NCBI RefSeq assembly: GCF_043641555.1
Contig: NZ_JBHZRJ010000001.1
Span: forward strand, 1,280,620-1,344,619
DNA length: 64,000 bases
Origin: Saccharospirillum alexandrii_A
Lineage (GTDB): Bacteria; Pseudomonadota; Gammaproteobacteria; Pseudomonadales; Natronospirillaceae
Reading direction: 5' to 3'
Position numbers and translations under genes: made by a program. The stretch's first letter is position 1. Every line of letters begins with the position of its first letter. The notes beneath the pieces were generated by a model. That model saw only the letters and a program-made list of their open reading frames with translations. It was not told the DNA's origin and searched no databases. Shown piece after piece: positions 43,469 to 52,207 of this stretch.

Positions 43469-44343
43469 GCTTCGTCGTGCCCCATGTCCCGGTGTCTGAT
43501 CTGAACGCTTGGATACTTGGCAGAGAAGGTACCATAGAGTTGTTCACAAATGTAAACACTGCGATGCTGCCCGCCGGTGCAGCCAATGGCGACGGTGAGG
43601 TAGGCGCGCTGATTCGCTTCATACTGACGCAACCAGCGGTCGACAAAGCGACGAATGTCTTCAAACATCTCGGTAACGGCGGGTTCGCGCTGCAAGAACG
43701 CCTGAATGGGCTCATCCCGGCCGGTATGGACACGTAACGCCTTGTCCCAGTAGGGGTTGGGCAAGCATCGGACATCAAATACCAGATCGGCATCCCGGGG
43801 CAGGCCGTGTTTGAACCCGAACGACAGAAACTGCAGGGCGATGCCCCGGGGCTTGCGAATGACCCTGGAGCGTATCTGGTCGCGCAGTTCCTGTAGCGAC
43901 AGGCTGCTGGTGTCTATCTTTAGTTGTGCCAGTGCCGCAACCGGGGCCAACAGCTTTGCTTCGTGGGCGATCGCTTCGGCCAGTGAGCGATGCTGATCGG
44001 TCAGCGGGTGCTTGCGGCGGGTGGCGGAAAACCGTTGCAACAGAATGGTTTCATCGGCATCCAGATACAGAATCTCGGGGACCAGATCGGTTTTCAGGGA
44101 GGCCAGAATCTCGGGTAAATGGGCGATGCCCTGAGGCGACATGCGTGCATCGATGCAAACGGCGGTGTTGGGCTGTTCGGTGCTGGCCGACATCCAGCGC
44201 ACCAGCTCGGGTAGCAGTGACGGCGGCAGATTGTCGATGCAATTAAAGCCCGCGTCTTCCAGGGCATTCAGGACCGTACTCTTGCCCGACCCGGATCGAC
44301 CGCTAATGAGTATGAGTCGGTGTGATTTGGCCTGCGTCGCCAT
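43465..44343 (-). CDS. rapZ: RNase adapter protein RapZ
   Basis: P-loop protein that, in E. coli, directs RNase E to the GlmZ small RNA and controls amino-sugar synthesis. Walker A GRSGSGKST is at residues 15-23, and the C-terminal domain includes FGFKHGLPRDADLVFDVRCLPNP-type residues (SFGFKHGLPRDAD) and IGCTGGQHRSVYI. Length is 292, slightly longer than E. coli's 284. It overlaps ptsO and is five bases downstream of ptsN. Confidence 0.96.
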   Translation of the reverse strand: MATQAKSHRLILISGRSGSGKSTVLNALEDAGFNCIDNLPPSLLPELVRWMSASTEQPNTAVCIDARMSPQGIAHLPEILASLKTDLVPEILYLDADETILLQRFSATRRKHPLTDQHRSLAEAIAHEAKLLAPVAALAQLKIDTSSLSLQELRDQIRSRVIRKPRGIALQFLSFGFKHGLPRDADLVFDVRCLPNPYWDKALRVHTGRDEPIQAFLQREPAVTEMFEDIRRFVDRWLRQYEANQRAYLTVAIGCTGGQHRSVYICEQLYGTFSAKYPSVQIRHRDMGHDEA

Positions 44344-44348
44344 GGTGA

Positions 44349-44804
44349 TCAGAATCCCTTGAAGAAGAGCCGGTACAGTTCATCGGGATCACGGGTATCG
44401 CGCAGGGCGGCAACCGTCTCGGAGTCGTTAAATCGTTCTACAACGGCGGCCAGTAATTGCAGATGTTCATCGGTGGCAGCTTCGGGAACCACCAGGGCGA
44501 ACATCAAATCGACGGGTTGGCGGTCCGGTGATTCAAAGTCGACAGCTTCATCGAGTTTCACCAGAGCGGCGACGGGCCGGTCGATGTTGGCAAGGCGGCA
44601 ATGGGGCAGGGCAATGCCCTGACCCAGTCCGGTGGACCCAAGTCGTTCCCGGGCAATCAACTGATCGAACAGATCGAGTTCGGTGACGCCTGGTACTGCG
44701 CTGGCAAGACGTTCCGCCAGGGTTTGCAGTACGCGTTTTTTGCTGGCGCCGAACGCGCCAACAAAGACGCGTTCAACGGTCAGGACTTGGTCCAATGGTA
44801 TCAT
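44349..44804 (-). CDS. ptsN: Nitrogen-PTS enzyme EIIA-Ntr
   Basis: Phosphoacceptor of the nitrogen PTS, which regulates potassium transport and sigma-54-related functions. The active-site histidine is His68 in GIALPHCR. Length 151 is standard. It sits two bases after hpf and before rapZ in the rpoN cluster. Confidence 0.96.
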   Translation of the reverse strand: MIPLDQVLTVERVFVGAFGASKKRVLQTLAERLASAVPGVTELDLFDQLIARERLGSTGLGQGIALPHCRLANIDRPVAALVKLDEAVDFESPDRQPVDLMFALVVPEAATDEHLQLLAAVVERFNDSETVAALRDTRDPDELYRLFFKGF

Positions 44805-44806
44805 GA

Positions 44807-45112
44807 TTAACGTGAATTCCCGTGCATTCGATCAACTGTCTTCTCTTTGTGTTTAAGCAGTTGACGGTCCAGTTTATCCGCCATCATATCAATGGCGGCA
44901 TACAAGTCATCGTGTTCAGAGTCCGCATGAATCTGGGCGCCCTTGATGTTGAGTGAAGCTTCAGCTTTTTGCCGCTGTTTTTCAACACTGAGGGTAATTT
45001 GTACATTGCCAATCTGGTCGAAGTGTCGCTCCAGCCGGTCCAGTTTCTGACCGACATAGTCGTTCAGCGCTTCAGTAACTTCTACATGGTGACCACTGAT
45101 GTTGACTTGCAT
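44807..45112 (-). CDS. hpf: Ribosome hibernation promoting factor, short form
   Basis: 101-residue short-type HPF that binds the 30S subunit in stationary phase and promotes 100S dimers. Starts MQVNISGHHVEVTEALNDYV and contains the alternating charged strand LSVEKQRQKAEASLNIKG and the DLYAAIDMMADKLDRQLLKHK helix, all hallmarks. It lies between rpoN and ptsN; a 162-base gap before it may carry a separate promoter, with none clearly identified. Confidence 0.96.
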   Translation of the reverse strand: MQVNISGHHVEVTEALNDYVGQKLDRLERHFDQIGNVQITLSVEKQRQKAEASLNIKGAQIHADSEHDDLYAAIDMMADKLDRQLLKHKEKTVDRMHGNSR

Positions 45113-45274
45113 AGTCCGCTCCTCTTGCAGTGATGGATCTGCGGTTCCCGAAAAGGCGATGTCCGCAGGGCAATGTTATCCGATTTCCCTTTGCCTATTT
45201 CAGTCTAGCTCCTATTACAGAATTTGGCGCCTGGACCGACCGCTTTCAAGCACTGGTCGGCTCACTCCATTGAT

Positions 45275-46783
45275 TTAGATCAGCCGTTTACGTTCATTTG
45301 ATGGAGGAATCATCATGGCTTCACGGTATTTGGCAATGGTACGCCGGGCTACCTGAATGCCTTTTTCTCCCAGCAAGGTGGCGATCTTCGAATCACTCAG
45401 TGGTTTGCGCGGGTTTTCTGCTGCGACCAGCTTTTTAATGATGGCGCGAATGGCGGTACTGGAGGCTTCGCCACCACTGTCGGTACTGACATGGCTGCTG
45501 AAAAAATACTTGAGTTCAAAAATGCCGCGCGGCGTGTGCATGTATTTTTGGGTGGTTACCCGGGAAATGGTCGACTCATGCATTTCGACCGCTTCGGCAA
45601 CGTCGTGCAATACCAGAGGTTTCATGGCTTCTTCGCCATATTCCAGGAAGCCGCGTTGATGCTCGACAATGTTGGTGGCTACTTTCAACAGCGTTTCATT
45701 GCGGCTCATCAGGCTCTTGATGAACCAGCGAGCCTCTTGCAGGTGGTCTTTTAAATAGGTGTTGTCGCTGCTGGAGTCGGCTCGCTTGACCATGGACGCA
45801 TAGGAGGCGTTGACCCGAAGTTTCGGCGCAATTTCCGGGTTGAGCTCGACCAGCCAGCGATTGTTCTTGATGTCTTTGCGAACGATGACGTCCGGTACGA
45901 CGTATTCATCTTTACCGCTTTCGATCTGGTTGCCTGGGCGGGGATTGAGGCTCTGAATCAGCGCAATTACATCGCGCAGCTCCGGTTCCTTGAGTTTCGA
46001 TTTGCGCATCAGTTGGCTGTAATCGCGCGAGGCAAGCAGGTCGAGGTAATTGTTGACCACCGTCAGGGCGGCGTCGCGCCAGGGGGTGTCTTCGCTCATT
46101 TGCTGCAGTTGTATGGTCAGGCAGTCGGCCAGGTCCCGGGCGCAGACGCCGGGTGGGTCGAAGTGCTGAACGCGGTGCAATACGGCTTCGACTTCGTCCA
46201 TTTCCAGCGGGTCGTCGTCATTGGCCATGTGCGCGGTCAGGCCCTCGAAAATATCGTCCAGGCTTGACGACAAATACCCCTCGGCATTGACGCTTTCGAT
46301 CAGGCTTTCGGCGATTTGCCGGTCGCGATCCGTCATGGTGGTGAGGTTCAGTTGCCAGTTCAGATGGTCCCAGAGCGAATCGGTGGTGCCGTAAACGTTC
46401 TCGAAATTGAAGTCGTCGTCTCCCGAGGGCAGGCCGTGGCTGGTGGGAGCGTGGGTATAAATGTCGTCCCAGGAGCTGTCGACGGCCAGGTCGTCGGGAA
46501 TGTGTTCGGCAATCTCCAGCTCGCGCTGATCACCCTCGTTGGAATTTGCGGAGTTTTCCGCATCGCTGGTGGCTTTCTGGTCAACGGACTGGCTGTTTTT
46601 TGAGTCAGCGGCGCCCGAGTCGTCCACGTCTTCGCGAACCTCGAGCATGGGGTTGCTTTCGAGTGCCTCCTGTATCTCCTGTTGCAGATCCAGAGTCGAC
46701 AGTTGCAGCAGGCGAATGGCTTGTTGCAGCTGAGGCGTCATGGTCAGCTGCTGGCTCATTTTCAGTTGTAAGGAGGTCTTCAT
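45275..46783 (-). CDS. rpoN: RNA polymerase sigma-54 factor
   Basis: Alternative sigma factor requiring enhancer-binding activators, for -24/-12 promoters. The N-terminal glutamine-rich activator region (SLQLKMSQQLTMTPQLQQAI), an acidic region II (about residues 50-110), the core-binding part and the C-terminal RpoN box ARRTIAKYRE (from residue 479) are all present. Length 502 is normal. It lies between lptB and hpf, the standard gammaproteobacterial location. Confidence 0.97.
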   Translation of the reverse strand: MKTSLQLKMSQQLTMTPQLQQAIRLLQLSTLDLQQEIQEALESNPMLEVREDVDDSGAADSKNSQSVDQKATSDAENSANSNEGDQRELEIAEHIPDDLAVDSSWDDIYTHAPTSHGLPSGDDDFNFENVYGTTDSLWDHLNWQLNLTTMTDRDRQIAESLIESVNAEGYLSSSLDDIFEGLTAHMANDDDPLEMDEVEAVLHRVQHFDPPGVCARDLADCLTIQLQQMSEDTPWRDAALTVVNNYLDLLASRDYSQLMRKSKLKEPELRDVIALIQSLNPRPGNQIESGKDEYVVPDVIVRKDIKNNRWLVELNPEIAPKLRVNASYASMVKRADSSSDNTYLKDHLQEARWFIKSLMSRNETLLKVATNIVEHQRGFLEYGEEAMKPLVLHDVAEAVEMHESTISRVTTQKYMHTPRGIFELKYFFSSHVSTDSGGEASSTAIRAIIKKLVAAENPRKPLSDSKIATLLGEKGIQVARRTIAKYREAMMIPPSNERKRLI

Positions 46784-46811
46784 AGAGCGTTATATGTGCC
46801 TTTGGCCATGG

Positions 46812-47537
46812 TTATAAGCGGAATTGGTCGCCTAAATACACTTCACGAACGGTGGCGTTGTTCAAAACGTCCTCCGCTGTCCCTTCTGCAATGATGTGGC
46901 CGTTACCCACGATGTAGGCTTTTTCGCAGATGTCGAGGGTCTCCCGGACGTTGTGGTCGGTGATCAGAACGCCAATGCCGCGATCTCTCAAGTGATGGAT
47001 TATAGCTTTAATATCGCCGACGGAAATGGGGTCGACCCCGGCAAAGGGTTCATCCAGCAGAATGACAGCCGGTTCCATTGCCAGCGCCCGGGCGATTTCG
47101 ACACGGCGCCGTTCCCCCCCAGACAATGCCATACCCAGGCTGTCACGAATATGGGTAATGTTAAATTCACCCAGCAAAGACTCCAACTGCTGTTTTTGCG
47201 CGCTGCGCGACAGGTCTTTACGGGTTTGCAGAACACCCAGAATATTATCCTGTACCGTCAACTTGCGAAAGATGGACGCTTCTTGCGGCAGGTAGCCGAT
47301 CCCCTGTCGGGCCCGGGCATGCATGGGCAGGCGGGTGACGCTTTTGTCACCAATCAGAACCTCGCCGTTGTCGGCCGGTACCAGGCCAACAATCATATAG
47401 AAACAGGTGGTTTTGCCGGCGCCGTTAGGTCCTAACAGGCCAACGATCTGGCCTTTTTCAACGCTGAGGCTGACATCGCGCACAACGGGCCGTTTTTTGT
47501 AGCTCTTTGCCAGGTTCTTTGCTTCCAGCAGTGCCAT
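46812..47537 (-). CDS. lptB: LPS export ABC transporter ATP-binding protein
   Basis: ATPase that powers extraction of LPS from the inner membrane with LptFG. Walker A GPNGAGKTTCF, ABC signature LSGGERRRVE, Walker B PAVILLDEPFAGVDP and H-loop TDHNVRE are intact. Length 241 is standard. Its ATG directly follows the lptA stop without a gap, indicating translational coupling in the kdsD-lptC-lptA-lptB unit. Confidence 0.97.
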   Translation of the reverse strand: MALLEAKNLAKSYKKRPVVRDVSLSVEKGQIVGLLGPNGAGKTTCFYMIVGLVPADNGEVLIGDKSVTRLPMHARARQGIGYLPQEASIFRKLTVQDNILGVLQTRKDLSRSAQKQQLESLLGEFNITHIRDSLGMALSGGERRRVEIARALAMEPAVILLDEPFAGVDPISVGDIKAIIHHLRDRGIGVLITDHNVRETLDICEKAYIVGNGHIIAEGTAEDVLNNATVREVYLGDQFRL

Positions 47538-48089
47538 TCAGTCCATCGCTCCCGGTTGCAGGGTCCAGGTAGCCTGGGGCGCATCCCCGTTGTTTTCGGT
47601 GCTGCGCCGGGACCTTACATCCAGTGATTCATCGAGCAGGTTGTAGCGGATGTAGTCGGCTTCAATGTCGCTGCCGGCCTGTGTCAGGTGGCCGTTGCCT
47701 TCGGTGATGATCAGGTCTTCATCGGGCCGGTACTCAATGCGCGAGCCCCTCACTTCAATCAGGCCATCTTCCTCACTGGGCAGTTCCTGGTAGCGGGCCG
47801 GTTCGCCTTTGGCTTCGAGGAAGGTAATGTCACCGGTTTCCGGGTCGCGGCGCACATCCAGGGTATCCGCCCAGACTTCCAGTGTGCCCTGTTTCAGGTA
47901 AACGTTGCCGGTGAAGGTGGCTTCACCCCGGCTGCTTTTGAAATTGCCCTCATCAGCGGTGATCGTCATTGGCTGATCACGATCGCCTGGCAACGCCCAC
48001 GCAGGCTGGACAACCAGGCAGGTCAGGGCCAGAAGCACCAGGAGGGTGAAGTGGCGGTGATGTAGGCGGGTTGTCTCAGTTCGCGTCAT
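47538..48089 (-). CDS. lptA: LPS transport periplasmic protein LptA
   Basis: Periplasmic bridge protein for LPS transport. The N-terminus has a signal peptide (residues about 10-32, FTLLVLLALTCLVVQPAWA), then the OstA-like beta-jellyroll with DQPMTITADEGNFKSSRGEA and FTGNVYLKQGTLEVWAD. Length 183 is typical. It overlaps lptC by 14 bases and abuts lptB. The C-terminus lacks a long extension. Confidence 0.94.
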   Translation of the reverse strand: MTRTETTRLHHRHFTLLVLLALTCLVVQPAWALPGDRDQPMTITADEGNFKSSRGEATFTGNVYLKQGTLEVWADTLDVRRDPETGDITFLEAKGEPARYQELPSEEDGLIEVRGSRIEYRPDEDLIITEGNGHLTQAGSDIEADYIRYNLLDESLDVRSRRSTENNGDAPQATWTLQPGAMD

Positions 48090-48642
48090 AGCGAATCGAT
48101 ACCTCTGATTTGAGCGTTATGTCGGAATCCTCACCGGTCAGTATGGCGTCCATTCCGATACCGCGGGCCTCCTGTCCGGGTTGCAGCAGTCTAACAGGCC
48201 TGGGCGTTGTGACGAAGCGACCATTCTGCTCGACCCGCAGCCAGTCGGTATAGAGTTGCATGCCTTCTGGTGTTTGCTGTTCGATCACTTCAACGTTTTG
48301 TTCAAAATTCATACTGCCGTCGTTGAACAGTACGGCCTGGTCAGATGTAATTTTCCACGGCTGGTCAGGGCTGGACAGTACGGTCATTACCGGCCGTGTC
48401 ATCAGGCTTTCGCCATTGCTCTCATAATAGGCCAGAGACTCGGCCTGTGCCCGCAGTTCGGGTTGGCCTGTCGCGTCAAAACGGGTTTGATCCGGTTGTT
48501 CGATGTAAAGATCGGGCGCGTTTTCGGGCAGATCCAGCCGGGCTCGTCCCGCGGTTTCATCCTGGCCGGATTGCCACCAGATGGCGAGCGCGACCAGCCC
48601 CAGGCTGGTCGCGACAATCAGGGTGCGGCGCCGGTTGGCCAT
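48076..48642 (-). CDS. lptC: LPS export protein LptC
   Basis: Bitopic inner-membrane protein passing LPS from LptBFG to LptA. One N-terminal transmembrane helix (residues 6-24, after ANRRR) anchors a periplasmic LptC jellyroll: DLYIEQPDQTRFDATGQPEL, ITSDQAVLFNDGSMNFEQNV. Length 188 fits. Its start codon overlaps the kdsD stop by one base, leaving no space for kdsC, which is normally found between them. Confidence 0.92.
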   Translation of the reverse strand: MANRRRTLIVATSLGLVALAIWWQSGQDETAGRARLDLPENAPDLYIEQPDQTRFDATGQPELRAQAESLAYYESNGESLMTRPVMTVLSSPDQPWKITSDQAVLFNDGSMNFEQNVEVIEQQTPEGMQLYTDWLRVEQNGRFVTTPRPVRLLQPGQEARGIGMDAILTGEDSDITLKSEVSIRYDAN

Positions 48643-49613
48643 CAGGCAACCCCGGCGCGAAGGATGTCGTGCAGATGAATCACACCCGCGGTCTGGCCAG
48701 CGTCTACGATCACCAGTGAGGTGATCTTGCGTTCTTCCATTTCATAGAGCGCCTGGGCGGCCAGTTGGTCGGGGTGCATGGTGTAGGCGCCGCTGTGCAA
48801 GACGGCGCGGATGGGTGTGGTCAGTATATCGATGCCCTGATCCAGGGTACGGCGCAAGTCACCGTCGGTGAAAACCCCCAGCAAATCGCCTTCGGCGCTG
48901 ATGATGGTGGTCATGCCGAGCCCTTTTCGGGTCATTTCCAGCAACGCATCGCGCAGCAGGGTGTCGGGTTCCACCACGGGGATTTCCAGGCCGGTGTGCA
49001 TAATGTCGCCAATTTTGAGCAGCAATTTGCGACCCAGGCTGCCACCCGGGTGGGAAAAGGCGAAATCATCGGCGGTGAAACCCCGGGCCTCCAACAAGGC
49101 AATGGCCAACGCATCGCCCATTACCAGTGCGGCCGTCGTCGAGGAAGTGGGCGCGAGGTTCAGCGGGCAGGCTTCCTGCTCGACACCGCAATAAATATGG
49201 GCATCGGACGAGCGCCCCAGAGTGCTGTCTGGGTTGCCGGTCATACCGATCAGGCCCGCACCGAGTCGTTTGATCAGAGGGATTAGGGTGACGATTTCGG
49301 CCACTTCCCCTGAGTTTGACAGGGCAATGACGACATCCTGCTCGGTGATCATGCCCATATCACCATGGCTTGCTTCACCCGGATGAACAAAGAATGCCGG
49401 GGTGCCGGTGCTGGCCAGCGTCGCCGCCAGTTTGTTGCCGATGTGGCCGGACTTGCCCATACCGGTCACCACTACACGCCCCTTGCAGGCCAATACCCGC
49501 TCGCAGGCTTGCTCAAAGGCGCTGTCGAGGTGCGTGGTCAGCCCCTGCAGTGCCTTGATTTCCAGATCAAGTGTGCGCCGGGCTGACGTCAGGTAATTCA
49601 GGTGTGGTTTCAT
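48642..49613 (-). CDS. kdsD: D-arabinose-5-phosphate isomerase
   Basis: Converts ribulose-5-phosphate to arabinose-5-phosphate for Kdo synthesis. The SIS domain (GMGKSGHIGNKLAATLASTGTPAFFVHPGEA region; ALSNSGEVAEIV) is followed by two CBS domains. Length 323 matches KdsD. It heads the kdsD-lptC-lptA-lptB-rpoN direction and is divergent from mlaC. The downstream junction to lptC lacks kdsC. Confidence 0.96.
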   Translation of the reverse strand: MKPHLNYLTSARRTLDLEIKALQGLTTHLDSAFEQACERVLACKGRVVVTGMGKSGHIGNKLAATLASTGTPAFFVHPGEASHGDMGMITEQDVVIALSNSGEVAEIVTLIPLIKRLGAGLIGMTGNPDSTLGRSSDAHIYCGVEQEACPLNLAPTSSTTAALVMGDALAIALLEARGFTADDFAFSHPGGSLGRKLLLKIGDIMHTGLEIPVVEPDTLLRDALLEMTRKGLGMTTIISAEGDLLGVFTDGDLRRTLDQGIDILTTPIRAVLHSGAYTMHPDQLAAQALYEMEERKITSLVIVDAGQTAGVIHLHDILRAGVA

Positions 49614-49834
49614 CGTAATATGGCTGCCTGGTCCGGTCGGACGTTGTTCGGTCCTGTGTTATAGGAGAGGTAGAATACCACAATGCCTCCTGGTCTGAAG
49701 GGGTTGCACAACGGCAGCTCCGTGCAAATTTTTTCTTTATTTACGCAGGGTTATGACTGATGGGGGGTCGATTCAGGCCGGATTCAGGCCTAAGCTGTAG
49801 GCTGGACAAAAAAGGGACATCGGGAGCCTTTATT

Positions 49835-50497
49835 ATGAAACACATTGGAGCGGTACGCGCACTCATGCTGGCTGGCATCTTGCTGTTGGCTAGCCAGGCA
49901 CAGGCATTCACACCCAGTAAGCCTGCCGGGCAGAGTGTTATGGACGGTGTCAACGCCGTGCTGGAGGTGGTTAAGAAACACAGTGAGCAAGGCGGTGCAG
50001 GAGATCGACAGGCCTATCTGGAGGAAGTGGGTGAGGTGTTGGACCCCCTGATCGGGTATACCGTTATCGTCAGTCGTATCATGGGTCAGGAACTGCTGGA
50101 ATCGTCTACGCAGGAACAGAAATTACGCTTTCTTGAAGTATTCAAGCGAAGCATGATCAACACCTATGCGGGTGGACTGTATAATTTTGGTTCCTTTGAG
50201 GTCGAATTACTGCCCAGTCAAAACGACAGTGAGAATACCGTACGCAATACCCGTGTGAACCTGAATGTGGTGTCCCCGGATGGCCAGGAATACCCCATGG
50301 TGCAGAGTGTTTACTACAGTCGCGAAGCGGACGACTGGCGAATGCAGAATGTGATTGTGAACGGCGTTAACCTGGGCGTGACCTTCAAATCCCAGTTTGA
50401 TCAGATCTACCGCGACACCGGCGGAGACCTGGACGCAACCATCGATGAATGGGAGCGTACGACGGCTGAAACGTTCGATGAAGAGCAGTTCCAGTAA
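49835..50497 (+). CDS. mlaC: Phospholipid-binding periplasmic protein MlaC
   Basis: Periplasmic shuttle of the Mla outer-membrane lipid-asymmetry pathway. The 220-residue protein has a signal peptide (MKHIGAVRALMLAGILLLAS, cleavage after AQA) and the Tol-Tol-Ttg2 fold: DPLIGYTVIVSRIMGQ, FKRSMINTYAGGLYNF, and WRMQNVIVNGVNLGVTFKSQF. The ATG at 49835 is chosen for the signal peptide; upstream codons are in frame but unlikely. mlaF, mlaE and mlaD, normally just upstream, and mlaB, just downstream, are all missing, leaving mlaC alone beside ibaG and murA. Confidence 0.93.
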   Translation: MKHIGAVRALMLAGILLLASQAQAFTPSKPAGQSVMDGVNAVLEVVKKHSEQGGAGDRQAYLEEVGEVLDPLIGYTVIVSRIMGQELLESSTQEQKLRFLEVFKRSMINTYAGGLYNFGSFEVELLPSQNDSENTVRNTRVNLNVVSPDGQEYPMVQSVYYSREADDWRMQNVIVNGVNLGVTFKSQFDQIYRDTGGDLDATIDEWERTTAETFDEEQFQ

Positions 50498-50612
50498 CGG
50501 GTTGGCCGGCCATTCAGGTCGGCCCTGGTTTTGAGGCACAGATCATTTCGGTTTGTCTGCATTTTCCGTATAATCCCCGCCCCTTTACATTCATACCCAA
50601 GCAGGAAGTACC

Positions 50613-50855
50613 ATGTCCGCAGACGAAATTAAGGCCATGCTCGCCGCCGCCTTTCCCGGCGCAACCGTTGAAGTCGATGGGGGTGGCGCCAAATTTACGG
50701 TCCGGATCATCGATGATGCCTTTGCCGGCAAACGCCCGGTTCAGCGTCAACAGCAGGTCTACGGGGTGCTGAATGAAAAAATCACTTCGGGTGACATTCA
50801 TGCAGTGTCTATGGCGCTGTTCACCCCGGAAGAATGGTCCGGTCAGGAGAAGTGA
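50613..50855 (+). CDS. ibaG: BolA-family protein IbaG
   Basis: Small (80-residue) BolA/IbaG protein, thought to work with monothiol glutaredoxins in iron-sulfur handling and acid stress. The sequence TVRIIDDAFAGKRPVQRQQQVYGVL is diagnostic; the histidine common in BolA is represented by DIHAVSMALFTPEEW. It precedes murA by three bases, the standard arrangement. Confidence 0.94.
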   Translation: MSADEIKAMLAAAFPGATVEVDGGGAKFTVRIIDDAFAGKRPVQRQQQVYGVLNEKITSGDIHAVSMALFTPEEWSGQEK

Positions 50856-50858
50856 ACC

Positions 50859-52121
50859 TTGGATAAATTATTGATTACCGGCGGTAGTCGCCTGAATGGC
50901 GAGATCCGTGTCTCCGGTGCCAAGAATGCGGCCTTGCCGATCATCGCGGCCACCTTGCTGACCAAAGACCCGGTAACGGTGCGCAACCTGCCGCATCTGA
51001 ACGATATTACCACCATGATCGAGTTGCTCGGTTGCATGGGCGTTGACGTCACCGTCGGTGAAGACATGAGTGTCGAAGTCTGTGCGGGAAACATCAAGAA
51101 TTGCACGGCCCCTTACGAGCTGGTTAAGACCATGCGCGCGTCGATTCTGGTGCTGGGTCCGTTGCTGGCTCACTTTGGCGAAGCCAATGTATCTCTGCCC
51201 GGTGGCTGTGCCATCGGTAGCCGGCCGGTAGACCTGCACATTCGCGGGCTTGAGGCGATGGGCGCCCATATCGATGTATCTGATGGTTACATCAAGGCCC
51301 GGTCAGATGGCCGGCTGAAGGGCGCTCGTATCTTCTTTGATACCGTCACCGTTACTGGTACTGAAAACATTCTGATGGCCGCGACGCTGGCCGAAGGAAC
51401 ATCCGTCATCGAGAATGCAGCCAAGGAACCGGAAGTGGTGGATTTGGCTCAATGCCTCATTGCGATGGGAGCCAACATCAGCGGTGCCGGCACCGACACC
51501 ATTACGGTAGAGGGGGTTGAGCGCCTCCATGAAGCCGATTACTCCGTGTTACCGGACCGCATCGAAGCAGGCACCTACCTGGTCGCTGCGGCCATTACCG
51601 GTGGCCGCGTGAAACTGCGCGACGTCGACCCGGATACACTGGATTCGGTGCTGATCAAGTTGCGCGAAGCCGGGGCCGAGATCACTCAGGGCGACGACTG
51701 GATTGTACTGGACATGCATGGCCAGCGAGTCCGGGCGGTTAATATCACGACAGCCCCGTACCCGGCGTTCCCGACAGACATGCAGGCCCAGTTTACCGCG
51801 TTGAACGCCATTGCCGATGGCGTAGGTACGGTTGAAGAGACGGTGTTTGAAAACCGGTTCATGCACATCAACGAACTGGAGCGGATGGGCGCCAATGCCC
51901 GGATCAAGGGTAACACCGTGGTCATTACCGGCTGCGCAAAGCTGACGGGCGCGCCCGTGATGGCGACCGACCTGAGAGCGTCTGCGTCATTGGTGCTGGC
52001 TGGTCTGGTCGCTGAAGGCGATACGCTGGTCGACCGGATTTACCACATCGACCGTGGTTACGAATGCATCGAAGAAAAGTTGCAGCAATTGGGTGCAACG
52101 ATCAAACGGGTCACGGGCTAA
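50859..52121 (+). CDS. murA: UDP-N-acetylglucosamine 1-carboxyvinyltransferase
   Basis: First committed step of peptidoglycan synthesis, adding enolpyruvate from PEP. Lys22-Asn23 occur in SGAKNAALP, and the active-site cysteine is Cys117 in LPGGCAIGSRPVDLH, so the enzyme has the fosfomycin-sensitive cysteine form. TDMQAQFTALN and the C-terminal TDLRASASLVLAG follow. Length 420 is standard. The start is a TTG (MDKLLITGG) with AGGAGAAG before it. It is coupled to ibaG and followed by hisG. Confidence 0.97.
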   Translation: MDKLLITGGSRLNGEIRVSGAKNAALPIIAATLLTKDPVTVRNLPHLNDITTMIELLGCMGVDVTVGEDMSVEVCAGNIKNCTAPYELVKTMRASILVLGPLLAHFGEANVSLPGGCAIGSRPVDLHIRGLEAMGAHIDVSDGYIKARSDGRLKGARIFFDTVTVTGTENILMAATLAEGTSVIENAAKEPEVVDLAQCLIAMGANISGAGTDTITVEGVERLHEADYSVLPDRIEAGTYLVAAAITGGRVKLRDVDPDTLDSVLIKLREAGAEITQGDDWIVLDMHGQRVRAVNITTAPYPAFPTDMQAQFTALNAIADGVGTVEETVFENRFMHINELERMGANARIKGNTVVITGCAKLTGAPVMATDLRASASLVLAGLVAEGDTLVDRIYHIDRGYECIEEKLQQLGATIKRVTG

Positions 52122-52207
52122 GCCGCCCGAGTCCCATCAGGGCCCGCAGCGAATCTCTTAGCTGCCTGGCCCGACGCCGGAATCGGGATCCAACACAGGA
52201 CACTGCA

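Noticed and set aside
49683..49760. 25-residue ORF after AGGAGAGGTAG upstream of mlaC
   Set aside because: The site is a plausible ribosome-binding site, but the peptide has no pattern and the spacing is long; more likely part of the mlaC promoter/leader region.
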